Under the pieces are notes generated by a model. That model did not search any database and was not told the DNA's origin. It worked only from the letters and a program-made list of their open reading frames with translations. This document shows, piece after piece, positions 52,497 to 64,000 of a stretch of 64,000 bases of DNA. The DNA lies in contig JAWKJY010000003.1 of the NCBI GenBank assembly GCA_041393535.1, forward strand, positions 124,001-188,000, read 5' to 3'. The DNA comes from JAWKJY01 sp041393535. Lineage in GTDB: Bacteria; Actinomycetota; Thermoleophilia; Gaiellales; Gaiellaceae. Made by a program: the position numbers and the translations under genes. Position 1 is the first letter of the stretch. Each line of letters starts with the position of its first letter.

Positions 52497-52652
52497 GGTC
52501 TTTGAAAACTCAACAGCGCAACGCGTTCGAGAACGTCGCTCGGTCGTGCTTCGGCACGGTCGGCGGCGACTACTCGTCTCGTCCTTCGGGACGTGACCTT
52601 TGAGAAAGAGCGAAAGCTCTTCGTCACTCGGTAGCAACCCGTCTTCGGACGG
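52497..52652 (+). promoter_or_regulatory. rRNA leader: boxA-like element and four tetraloop hairpins
   Basis: GGTCTTTGAAAACT (52497-52510) resembles the boxA antitermination signal. After it come CGTGC-TTCG-GCACG (52545-52558), CGTCC-TTCG-GGACG (52580-52593), AAGAGC-GAAA-GCTCTT (52606-52621) and CCGTC-TTCG-GACGG (52639-52652). Bases 52502-52524 also pair with the region after 16S to form the processing stem. Confidence 0.65.
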
Positions 52653-52666
52653 AGATGCGAAAGGTA

Positions 52667-54215
<1,549 letters not shown>

Positions 54216-54420
54216 AGGGATGCCGGAGATCCACCTCCGGTAGGCGCCCGGCCCGTTGGATGACCTCGGTCGTCCGGTGTCCGGGCTCGCCTGGAATGCA
54301 TGTCGACCTCGAGCGTCGCGCGCTGTTGAGTTTTGAGAGACCGCCCCCGGGCGGTCTTGCGGGCGTTCGTCCCGTGCGCACCTTGAAAACTCCATAGCGG
54401 CAAACACGGTGTTCTTCATC
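54216..54420 (+). other. 16S-23S spacer without tRNA genes
   Basis: This spacer of about 205 bases holds no tRNA-Ile or tRNA-Ala. GCGCTGTTGAG (near 54320) pairs with the 16S leader. A GACCGCCC-CC-GGGCGGTC hairpin lies at 54341-54358. TTGAAAACTCCATAGCGGC (from ~54382) pairs with sequence after 23S. These are RNase III-type processing stems. Confidence 0.8.
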
Positions 54421-57403
<2,983 letters not shown>

Positions 57404-57470
57404 TTGAACACCGTGTTGTGCCGCTATGGAGTTTTGAGGGTGCGCCCGACGTGCGCTGCACCTCACAATT

Positions 57471-57586
57471 TCCGGTGGTCATAGCGGCGGGGAAACACCT
57501 CTTCCCATTCCGAACAGAGCAGTTAAGCCCGCCTACGCCGATGGTACTCGGACGGAAGCGTCCCGGGAGAGTAGGAAGCCGCCGGA
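57471..57586 (+). rRNA. rrf: 5S ribosomal RNA
   Basis: The ends TCCGGTGG and GCCGCCGGA pair as helix I. The interior has the CCCATTCCGAACAG loop. Length is about 116 bases, 67 bases after 23S. Confidence 0.93.
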
Positions 57587-57595
57587 TTTTCCTTG

Positions 57596-57623
57596 ACGAA
57601 CGCCGCCGAAAGGCGGCGTTCGT
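57596..57623 (+). terminator. rRNA operon terminator
   Basis: ACGAACGCCGCC-GAAA-GGCGGCGTTCGT is a perfect 12-bp stem with a GAAA tetraloop, followed by CGTTGTT. Confidence 0.9.
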
Positions 57624-57631
57624 CGTTGTTC

Positions 57632-58348
57632 CACCGTCACGTGGGCTGCCGAAGCCAGGACGCGGGCGAGGCGATCGCGGGAAGGCCAGATGCGGCCGTC
57701 GAGGCGATCGCGGCGGATCCGAGGGCGGCCCTGGTGCGGCGTCCGCTCGACAGCACGCTCCGATCCGGTGGCGGTGCCCGTGCGCCGGCGGGGGAGGGCG
57801 GTGCGACGGCAGGGCAGTCCACCCGGCGGCGCGCGGCGGCGCGGCGACCTGCCGGGTCGAGCTCGGCGCGTGGAGTCGTGGTGGGCGGACAGTCCGAACG
57901 GGCTGGAGACGGGAGCGACGTTCCGTGCCGGATGCGAGGCCGCCTGTCGTGGCGAGCGGTGCTGCGCGATGGCGCGGTCGAGGCAGTCGCACCGCCTCGA
58001 CGGCGCCACCGCGCCTGGGGGGACGGCGCCACGCCTCGTCCGGATGGGTGCTATGGGGCTCGCGGTCGCGTCCGCCGCGGGATCCGGCGAGAAGCCCGGA
58101 CCGGACTCGACGGGTATCGAGGAGGGTGGCATCGCGCGCCCGGGACGGGCGGGCGGGCGCTGCAGCGGGGGTGGGGCGCTCGGCCTCGCCCGTCTCGTTG
58201 GATGGGCGGTGCTCTCTCTCGAGTCGGCTGGCAGTTGGCAGCGGTATTGGGGGGTGGGAGCGCACCGTCCGGCGTCCGCCTCGCCATGGGCCGGGTGGAT
58301 CGCCATCCGTGCGGGCGCGGCCAAGGCAGTCCAGGTGGGCGCTCCCCA
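57632..58348. other. 717-bp gene-free stretch after the rRNA operon
   Basis: Frames across it give Arg/Gly-rich translations lacking codon-position bias or motifs. The sequence is locally repetitive: GAGGCGATCGCGG occurs twice near 57670 and 57700. I see no tRNA, tmRNA, RNase P or SRP signature. It lies between the rRNA terminator and the 3' end of the M48 protease gene. Confidence 0.5.
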
Positions 58349-59232
58349 TCAGCTGTCGGCGCCCCCTGCCTCCGGCATGGCGGGAGGGCCGGCTGGCGTG
58401 GCGGGCGAGCGAGTCGAGTCCAGCAGGTCGAGGCGGCGCAGGCGCTTCTCGAGGGGCGGGTGCGTTGCGAACAGCGTGGTCATTCCGCCCGGTTGGAACA
58501 GCTCGACCGGATACAGGAGCCCCGTGGCGGGGCTGGCTGCGAAGGCGACGAGGTCGGCGGCGCGGTCGAGGTGGAGCAGGCCCTCGGCGACGTGCTGCGG
58601 CGAGTCGACGAGGCGGGCGGCCGAGGCGTCCGCCGCGAACTCCCGCCGCGGCGAGACGAGCAGGTGGACGACGCTCGCGGCCAGGGGCGCGAGGACGAAG
58701 AGCAGCACCCTCTGGGCGACGCCGCCGAGCCGGGTCAGCTCGAGGAGGAAGGCCGCGACGATGCAGACCACGGTCTGGAGCAGCGCGTCGCGGTGGCGGA
58801 TGTGCGCGAGCTCATGCGCGATCAGGGCGTCGAGGCGATCCGGGGAGGTGCCCGAGAGCAGGCCGGTCGTGAGCACGATCGTCCCGCGGCCGGGGCCGCG
58901 GCCCGTCGCGAAGAGGCGCTGGTGTGGATCGTCGACGAGGGCCAGCCGGACCGGGTGCACGCCGGCACGGCGTGCGAGGGTGTCGATCCTCGCGGCGAGC
59001 GCAGGCGCGCCGGCGGGGAGGAGCTCGCGCGCGTGCGCCATTCCGAGCACGACGCGGTCGCCGAACCCGACGAGCGTGATCGAGAGGACGAGCCCGGCGA
59101 AGAGGGTGAGGCTCGCGGGGCCGAGGCCGCCGAGGAACCAGGCGAGGGCCGTCGTCGCCGCGGTCGCGGAGCCGAGGAACGCCGCCGTCTTCGCGAGGTT
59201 GCGCGCGGCGAGCAGGCGGGGGCGCGGGGCGC
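58349..59232 (-). CDS. M48 (HtpX-like) membrane zinc protease; start codon unclear
   Basis: This protein of about 294 residues has membrane helices at residues ~20-60, upstream of the first ATG at 59050, and again near 150-190. The zinc site is complete: DALIAHELAHIRHRD (HExxH) and the third ligand in REFAADASAA. HtpX proteases degrade damaged membrane proteins. The frame is open through the N-terminal helices (LLAARNLAKTAAFLGSATAA, GLVLSITLVGFGDRVVLGM), but no ATG, GTG or TTG precedes them. The start is thus hidden by an error or is unusual. Confidence 0.75.
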
Positions 59233-59234
59233 GG

Positions 59235-59480
59235 CTAGTCGCCGTCGCCGCCGTCCTCCGCCAGGCCGCGCGGCGGCCAGTCGGGCTCCGGCGCGTCGCA
59301 GCGGCTCGTGCAGTGGAGCGATGCGACGTTCTGGAGGGGGATGAGGACGTGCCCGTTGAGCTCGACGTGGGGGACCTCCTCGATCAGGCAGTAGGCGGTG
59401 AGCACGCCGGACTGGTACTCGCCGCCGAAGAGCGCCACCTCGACGGGCTCGCCGCGGTACTTGTTCGTGTAGTCGTCCAC
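59235..59480 (-). CDS. Small protein of unknown function
   Basis: This is an 81-residue acidic protein starting VDDYTNKYRGEPVEVALFGG from GTG 59480, with GGGAGG upstream. The core VEVALFGGEYQSGVLTAYCL and HVELNGHVLIPLQNVASLHC looks like a small beta-barrel, perhaps Sm-like. Three cysteines and several His lie in its second half. It ends next to the protease gene on the same strand. No family is recognised. Confidence 0.55.
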   Translation of the reverse strand: MDDYTNKYRGEPVEVALFGGEYQSGVLTAYCLIEEVPHVELNGHVLIPLQNVASLHCTSRCDAPEPDWPPRGLAEDGGDGD

Positions 59481-59633
59481 CTCAGGCCTCCCGGTGTCGA
59501 GCGCCGGCCGGGGACGCCGCGACGGCCGGGCGGCCCGGCGTGAGGCGGGCGGCGGCGGTCGGGTGCGACGGGCAGCCCCGGGCGGCCGGCGCGCCGGGCG
59601 CCACGGCTCCACCCTCCCAGGTCCGGCGGGGCA

Positions 59634-60221
59634 TCAGGTCAACTCTACTAGCCGGAATCGCCCGCCCTCGACCTCGACGGCGGAGAGCCGGGCGTTGGGC
59701 TCGACCGGGACCGTGCGCCGGTGGTCGCCCAGCTCGAGGCCGATCGCCCGGGCGTGGACGGCGCGCAGCGGCCCACCGTGCGCGACGACGAGGACCGTCT
59801 GGTCGACGTGCGCGGCCGCGATCCGCTCGACCGTGGCGACGACCCGCTCCGCCATCGCCTCGTACGTCTCGCCGTCGTCCCAGCCGGTTTCGCCCGCGTG
59901 CCAGCGCGCCGCCCCGTCGGGGAAGCGCGCCTCGACCTCGTCCCGCCCGAGCCCGCTCCACGAGCCGACGTCGACCTCGCGCAGGTCGGGCAGCACCTCG
60001 TGCGGGATGCCGTGCCGCTCCGCGACGGCGCGCGCGGTGTCGTGGGCGCGCTGCAGGTCGCTCGAGTAGACGGCCGCGATCGCGTAGCCCTCCACCTGCG
60101 CGGCGAGCGCCGCGGCCTGCTCGCGGCCGAGGTCGGTGAGCGGCCGATCGGCGTGCCCCTGCCAGCGTCGTGCGCGGTTCCAGTCGCTCTCGCCGTGCCT
60201 TGCCAGCAGGACGATCGTCAC
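59634..60221 (-). CDS. Histidine phosphatase (phosphoglycerate mutase-like)
   Basis: This 195-residue enzyme has the RHG motif LARHGESDWN with the catalytic His at residue 9, YSSDLQRAHDTARAVAERHG, LREVDVGSWSG, and the second His in VVAHGGPLRAV. It could be a CobC-type phosphatase, a glycolytic mutase-like enzyme or a general phosphatase. TACGAT on the minus strand (60230-60235) lies eight bases from the GTG start. Confidence 0.87.
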   Translation of the reverse strand: MTIVLLARHGESDWNRARRWQGHADRPLTDLGREQAAALAAQVEGYAIAAVYSSDLQRAHDTARAVAERHGIPHEVLPDLREVDVGSWSGLGRDEVEARFPDGAARWHAGETGWDDGETYEAMAERVVATVERIAAAHVDQTVLVVAHGGPLRAVHARAIGLELGDHRRTVPVEPNARLSAVEVEGGRFRLVELT

Positions 60222-60244
60222 GGTCGGTTATCGTAGGGGCCGTC
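60222..60244. promoter_or_regulatory. Overlapping divergent promoters
   Basis: TATCGT (60229-60234, plus strand) and TACGAT (60235-60230, minus strand) share five bases in 23 bases of intergenic DNA. The two genes probably cannot be fired at the same time. Confidence 0.6.
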
Positions 60245-61030
60245 ATGGAGCTCGGGCTTCGGGAACGCGTGTGCGTGGTCACCGCCTCGACCGCCGGCAT
60301 CGGCCTCGAGACCGCCCGCATGCTCGCCGCCGAGGGCGCCCGGGTCGTCGTGAACGGGCGGAGCGAGCAGTCGGTCGAGCGCGCCCGCGGGGAGGTCGGC
60401 GCGGCGCTCGGCGTCGCCTGCGACCTGGGCGTCGCCGGCGGCCCCGAGCGGCTGGTCGCTGCCGCGGAGGAGGCGTTCGGGCGCGTCGACTGCCTGGTGA
60501 ACAACGTCGGCGTGGCGCGTCAGGTCGACTTCCTCACCGTCACGGACGACGAGTGGATGGGCCTCTTCGAGCTCAACGTCATGAGCTACATCCGTGCGAT
60601 CCGGGCCGCGGTCCCGGGCATGCGCGAGCGCGGGTTCGGCCGGATCGTGAACGTCAGCTCGACCGCCGGCAAGCGGCCGTCGACCGGGATGCCGGACTAC
60701 ACGATCACGAAGGCCGCCGTCCTCTCGCTCTCCCGGCTGGTCGCCGACCTCTACGCGAAGGACGGGATCCTCTGCAACGCGGTCGCGCCGGGGCCGACGG
60801 CCTCGCCGGCGTGGCTCGCACCCGGGGGCCTCGCCGACCAGGTGGTCGAGCGGACCGGCAAGACGCGCGAGCAGGTGCTCGCGGACGTCGGCAAGGGCCG
60901 CCCACTCGGCCGGCTGGCGGAGCCGGAGGAGATCGCGGGCGTGATCGCCTTCCTCTGCAGCGACCGGGCGAGCTACGTGACCGGCGCCGCCTGGAGCGCG
61001 GACGGCGGCACGGTGCCCGTCATCATCTGA
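60245..61030 (+). CDS. Short-chain dehydrogenase/reductase
   Basis: This 261-residue classical SDR has a cofactor loop TASTAGIGLETARML (a TxxxxGIG variant of TGxxxGIG), NNVG, and the Ser-Tyr-Lys active site in VNVSSTAGKRP and DYTITKAAV. VTGAAWSADGGTVPVII closes the fold. The long loop between residues 185 and 225 resembles 3-oxoacyl-ACP reductase-like SDRs. The substrate is unknown. Confidence 0.85.
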   Translation: MELGLRERVCVVTASTAGIGLETARMLAAEGARVVVNGRSEQSVERARGEVGAALGVACDLGVAGGPERLVAAAEEAFGRVDCLVNNVGVARQVDFLTVTDDEWMGLFELNVMSYIRAIRAAVPGMRERGFGRIVNVSSTAGKRPSTGMPDYTITKAAVLSLSRLVADLYAKDGILCNAVAPGPTASPAWLAPGGLADQVVERTGKTREQVLADVGKGRPLGRLAEPEEIAGVIAFLCSDRASYVTGAAWSADGGTVPVII

Positions 61031-61070
61031 GCGCCGCGGCTGCGGCGTCGCGCGGTAGGCTCAGCCGGGA

Positions 61071-62060
61071 ATGCCGGAGCTGCCGGGTCACGTGGCCGAC
61101 GGGTTCGCCGGACGCGTCCGGTCGGTCGAGCGCGCCGCCCTGTCGGAGCACGCCGTCCAGTCGTACGAGACCCGCGGGCGCGCGGTCGACGAGGCGGAGT
61201 GCCGGCTTCGGACGCCGTTCCAGCGCGACCGCGACCGGATCGTCCACTGCAAGGCGTTCCGTCGGCTCAAGCACAAGACGCAGGTCTTCGTCGACCCGCC
61301 CGACCACTTCCGCACCCGGCTGACGCACACGATCGAGGCCGCCGGGATCGCGCGCACCGTGGCCCGCGCCCTGCGTCTGAACGAGGATCTGACGGAGGCG
61401 ATCGCCCTCGGCCACGATCTCGGCCACCCGCCCTTCGGCCACACGGGCGAGGAGGCGCTCGACGCCGTGCTGCGCGAGCGCTTCGGACGCTCCTTCCGCC
61501 ACAACGAGCAGTCGCTCCGGGTCGTCGAGGCGCTCGAGCGGGACGGCCGCGGCCTCAACCTCACGTGGGAGGTCCGTGACGGGATCCTCAATCACACGGG
61601 CGACGGGGAGCCGGCCACGCTCGAGGGACGGATCGTCCGTCTCGTCGACCGCGTCGCGTACCTGAACCACGACATCGACGACGCCACGCGCGCCGGCGTG
61701 CTCGACCCGACCGACCTCCCCGCCGCGGTCGTCGCCGTCCTCGGCTCGACCAGCTCGGAGCGGATCGATCGGCTCGTGCACGACATCGTCGAGACCTCCG
61801 CGGGGACGCGCGACATCCGCCAGAGCGAGGATGTGGGCGGTGCGATGCTCGACCTGCGCGCCTGGATGTTCGAGCACGTCTACCTCGGCCCGGTGGCCGA
61901 CGTCGAGCGTGCGCGGGCGACCGCGAGCGTGACCCGGATCTTCGAGCACCTGCTCGAGCACCCCGAGGAGCTGCCGGAGGAGCGGCCCGGCGACGAGGTG
62001 CAGCGGATCACCGACTACGTCGCCGGCATGACCGATCGCTTCGCCCTCGCATGGCCATGA
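61071..62060 (+). CDS. dgt: Deoxyguanosinetriphosphate triphosphohydrolase-like protein
   Basis: This 329-residue HD-domain enzyme cleaves dNTPs to nucleoside and triphosphate. Metal residues: His in RTRLTHTIEAAGIAR, HD in ALGHDLGHPPFGHTGEEAL, and the last Asp in LVDRVAYLNHDIDDA. RDRDRIVHCKAFRRLKHKTQVF is the family opening. TAGGCT (61056-61061) lies nine bases from the ATG. It overlaps dnaG, a usual actinobacterial pairing. Confidence 0.9.
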   Translation: MPELPGHVADGFAGRVRSVERAALSEHAVQSYETRGRAVDEAECRLRTPFQRDRDRIVHCKAFRRLKHKTQVFVDPPDHFRTRLTHTIEAAGIARTVARALRLNEDLTEAIALGHDLGHPPFGHTGEEALDAVLRERFGRSFRHNEQSLRVVEALERDGRGLNLTWEVRDGILNHTGDGEPATLEGRIVRLVDRVAYLNHDIDDATRAGVLDPTDLPAAVVAVLGSTSSERIDRLVHDIVETSAGTRDIRQSEDVGGAMLDLRAWMFEHVYLGPVADVERARATASVTRIFEHLLEHPEELPEERPGDEVQRITDYVAGMTDRFALAWP

Positions 62061-63709
62061 TCGCCCGCGCCTCGATCGAGGCGGTGGTCGAGGCGGCGGA
62101 CATGGTCGAGATCGTCTCGGCCCGCACGCCCCTGCGGCGCCAGGGCGGCGACCGCTGGATGGGGCGCTGCCCGTTCCACGAGGAGCGGTCGCCGAGCTTC
62201 TCGGTGAACGCCTCGCGCAAGCTCTACCACTGCTTCGGCTGCGGGGTCGGCGGCGACCTGATCCAGTTCGTCCAGGAGACCGAGGGGCTCGACTTCGCCG
62301 GGGCGGTCGAGTGGCTCGCCGACCGGTACCGGATCCAGCTCGAGTACGAGGAGGGCGGGCCCGGCGCCGACCGCGACCGGGCGCGCCGCGACCGCCTGCT
62401 CGCGCTGCTCGACCAGGCGGCCCGCTTCTACGAGCGTGCGCTCTGGGACTCCGAGCACGCGGCTCCCGCCCGCGAGTACCTGGCCGAGCGCGATCTGGGG
62501 GAGGAGGTCTGCCGCGCGTTCCGCCTCGGCCTCTCGCCCGGCCGCGACCTGCTGCCCCGCAAGGCGCGCGAGCGGGGCTACACGCGGGAGGAGCTGCAGT
62601 CGGTCGGCCTCGTCACCCGCGCCGGCAGCGACCCGTTCGCGGGCCGGCTCCTCTTCCCGCTCGCCGACGGCCGGGGTCGCGTGCTGGGCTTCGGCGCGCG
62701 GAAGCTCCCGTGGGCGGACGACGGGCGGGCGAAGTACGTGAACTCGCAGGAGGGCGAGCTCTTCCGCAAGCAGACGATCGTCTACGGGCTGGACCGCGCG
62801 CGCACGGCGATCGCCAGGGAGGGCCGGGCGATCGTGGTCGAGGGGTACACCGACGTGCTCGCGCTGCACCAGGCCGGGATCACGGCCGCGGTCGCCTCGA
62901 TGGGGACCGCCCTGACCGAGCGGCAGGTGCGCGAGCTGAAGCGCCTCGCGAGCCGCGTCTACCTCTGCTTCGACGCCGACGCGGCCGGGCAGGCGGCCAC
63001 CCTGCGGGGCATGGAGCTCGCGATCGCCGAGGGGCTCGACGTGCGCGTCGTCGACCTGCCTCCCGGCAAGGACCCGGCGGACGCCGTCGAGGGCTTCGAG
63101 GCGCGGCTCGACGCGGCGTCCGGCTACCTCGTCCACCGCGTGCGGATCGAGCTCGACCGCGCGGCGACCCGCCAGGAAGCGTTCGAGCAGGTGCGCGCCG
63201 CGCTCGCCGGGGCGCCCGAGTCGCCCGACCGGCTCGACGCCGTCCGCCTCGCCGCCGATCGCCTCGGCCTGCCGGCCGAGATGCAGGCAGGCCTCGCGCC
63301 GGTCGCGCCCCAGCGCACCGGAGCGGTCTCCGCCCGCGTGCTGGAGGCGACCGACCGGCTCGAGCGCGACGCGATCGCGGCCTGCGTCGCCCATCCGCAT
63401 CTCGTGCGCATGCTGGCCGAGCTGGGGCCGGACGATCTCGCCGACCCCCGGCACCGGGCCGTCCGCGCGCACCTCGTCGAAGGCGCGCCGCTCGACGCGG
63501 CCACCACGGCGGTCGTCGCGGAGCTCGACGCACGCGCGGCCCAGGCCGCGATCGACGAGCGGACGGGCCAGGAACTCCTTCTGCGCCTGCGCGAGCGGCG
63601 CGTCCGCGCCGAGCTGGATCGCGAGAAGTCGACCGGCGACGGCGCCCGGATCGGCCAGCTGCAGGCGACGCTCGCCAGGCTGCGCGAGGCCGTCCGCGAG
63701 CTCGGCTGA
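62057..63709 (+). CDS. dnaG: DNA primase
   Basis: This 550-residue primase makes RNA primers for replication. The zinc ribbon is CPFHEERSPSFSV plus YHCFGCGVGGD. The RNA-polymerase core follows (FAGRLLFPLADGRGRVLGFGAR). The Toprim acidic residues are in VVEGYTDVLALHQAG and VYLCFDADAAGQAA. The C-terminal ~150 residues are the helicase-binding part. ATG 62057 overlaps the dgt stop (ATGA) and gives MIARASIEAVVEAADMVEIV; ATG 62051 two codons earlier is the alternative. Confidence 0.93.
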   Translation: MIARASIEAVVEAADMVEIVSARTPLRRQGGDRWMGRCPFHEERSPSFSVNASRKLYHCFGCGVGGDLIQFVQETEGLDFAGAVEWLADRYRIQLEYEEGGPGADRDRARRDRLLALLDQAARFYERALWDSEHAAPAREYLAERDLGEEVCRAFRLGLSPGRDLLPRKARERGYTREELQSVGLVTRAGSDPFAGRLLFPLADGRGRVLGFGARKLPWADDGRAKYVNSQEGELFRKQTIVYGLDRARTAIAREGRAIVVEGYTDVLALHQAGITAAVASMGTALTERQVRELKRLASRVYLCFDADAAGQAATLRGMELAIAEGLDVRVVDLPPGKDPADAVEGFEARLDAASGYLVHRVRIELDRAATRQEAFEQVRAALAGAPESPDRLDAVRLAADRLGLPAEMQAGLAPVAPQRTGAVSARVLEATDRLERDAIAACVAHPHLVRMLAELGPDDLADPRHRAVRAHLVEGAPLDAATTAVVAELDARAAQAAIDERTGQELLLRLRERRVRAELDREKSTGDGARIGQLQATLARLREAVRELG

Positions 63710-63750
63710 TCCCCGCACGGCAGCGCCCGCCCACGCCCCGGCGGCGGCGA

Positions 63751-63756
63751 TAGAAT
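63751..63756 (+). promoter_or_regulatory. tRNA-Asn promoter -10
   Basis: TAGAAT lies 35 bases before the mature tRNA. No convincing -35 is seen. Confidence 0.45.
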
Positions 63757-63790
63757 GCGCTGGTCGCGCGCCGCTGGCGCCGGCGGACGT

Positions 63791-63863
63791 TCCCCGGTAG
63801 CTCAATTGGCAGAGCATCCGGCTGTTAACCGGAGGGTTACTGGTTCGAGTCCAGTCCGGGGAG
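63791..63863 (+). tRNA. tRNA-Asn (GTT)
   Basis: The 73-base gene folds as a cloverleaf. The acceptor is TCCCCGG/CCGGGGA with discriminator G. The anticodon stem is TCCGG/CCGGA around loop CTGTTAA, so the anticodon is GTT at 63824-63826. The T arm is CTGGTTCGAGTCCAG. CCA is not encoded. Confidence 0.95.
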
Positions 63864-63944
63864 TAGGGAGGGGCCCGCGGCGCGGCCCTCGTCGTCTGGG
63901 GCCGGCGAGTTGCCTCGATCCGTGGCACGGTCTAGGCTGGCCCC

Positions 63945-64000
63945 GTGACCGGGTCTCCCGAGCCCGTGCCGCGCGCCACCGGCCGTCGGTGCCGCGGGAT
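63945..64000 (+). CDS. Start of an unidentified gene, cut by the window edge
   Basis: TAGGCT (63933-63938) followed six bases later by GTG is the start pattern used by many genes here. Only about 18 codons (VTGSPEPVPRATGRR...) are present, too few to identify. Confidence 0.4.
   Translation, partial: MTGSPEPVPRATGRRCRG

Noticed and set aside
57420..57623. CRISPR array near the rRNA end
   Set aside because: The repeats seen are the 5S stem and the terminator hairpin. There is no regular spacing and no cas gene anywhere in the window.
63864..64000. rpoD expected after dnaG
   Set aside because: Only tRNA-Asn and the first codons of an unidentified gene are present, and they do not resemble a sigma factor N-terminus.

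Overview
The window is a very GC-rich bacterial chromosome segment with one complete rRNA operon, one tRNA gene and about sixty protein genes. The 16S gene, the murI-rph-rdgB and dgt-dnaG gene orders, the GatCAB system and the codon bias point to Actinomycetota. A deep-branching class such as Thermoleophilia fits best, but that placement is inference and needs a 16S search. I saw no phage, insertion sequence, integrase or CRISPR array.

Layout. 1-980: a truncated MFS drug exporter under a perfect 18-bp palindrome. 980-9986: fabL, small transporters and hydrolases, an AlkA-type glycosylase, a SpoU-type RNA methylase, gamma-glutamyltransferase and a GST-like protein. 9983-14174 (minus strand): pabB-pabC-amidotransferase and an alkaline-phosphatase-fold protein. 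14281-20493: a glycosyltransferase, then murI, rph, rdgB, a roadblock protein, pyrE, hup (HU), pyrF and a LysM protein. 20494-26320: a 650-bp gene-free stretch, a shattered acyl-CoA synthetase, an orphan DNA methylase, cyclophilin, folD and a cold-shock gene. 26484-29801: gatC-gatA-gatB. 29767-33933 (minus strand): a REC-GGDEF-EAL protein, an aldehyde dehydrogenase and a membrane protein. 33972-42650: class V aminotransferase-serA-ybaK, ilvE, a DegT-type aminotransferase, a secreted HExxH protein, a second ybaK, a RemA-like protein and a 3-methyladenine glycosylase. 42679-51026: penicillin-binding protein 1A, then an ECF sigma/anti-sigma pair divergent from a DUF4331-TPR-nickel transporter operon. 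51133-57623: tyrS and the 16S-23S-5S operon. 58349-63863: an M48 protease, a small unknown protein, a histidine phosphatase, an SDR, dgt, dnaG and tRNA-Asn.

Two features run through the whole window. First, more than twenty genes start 6 to 9 bases after a TANNNT -10 element with no ribosome binding site, which implies widespread leaderless transcription. Second, at least nine otherwise well-conserved genes are broken by single-base indels, or by a TAA in murI. Because essential genes such as murI and pyrF are hit and their catalytic residues survive on both sides of each break, I think most of these are errors in the underlying sequence, not decay. The most promising biology is the sigma-controlled DUF4331/TPR/NicO module, a 55-bp near-identical repeat found upstream of gatA and downstream of fabL, and the rRNA leader with its internal terminator.
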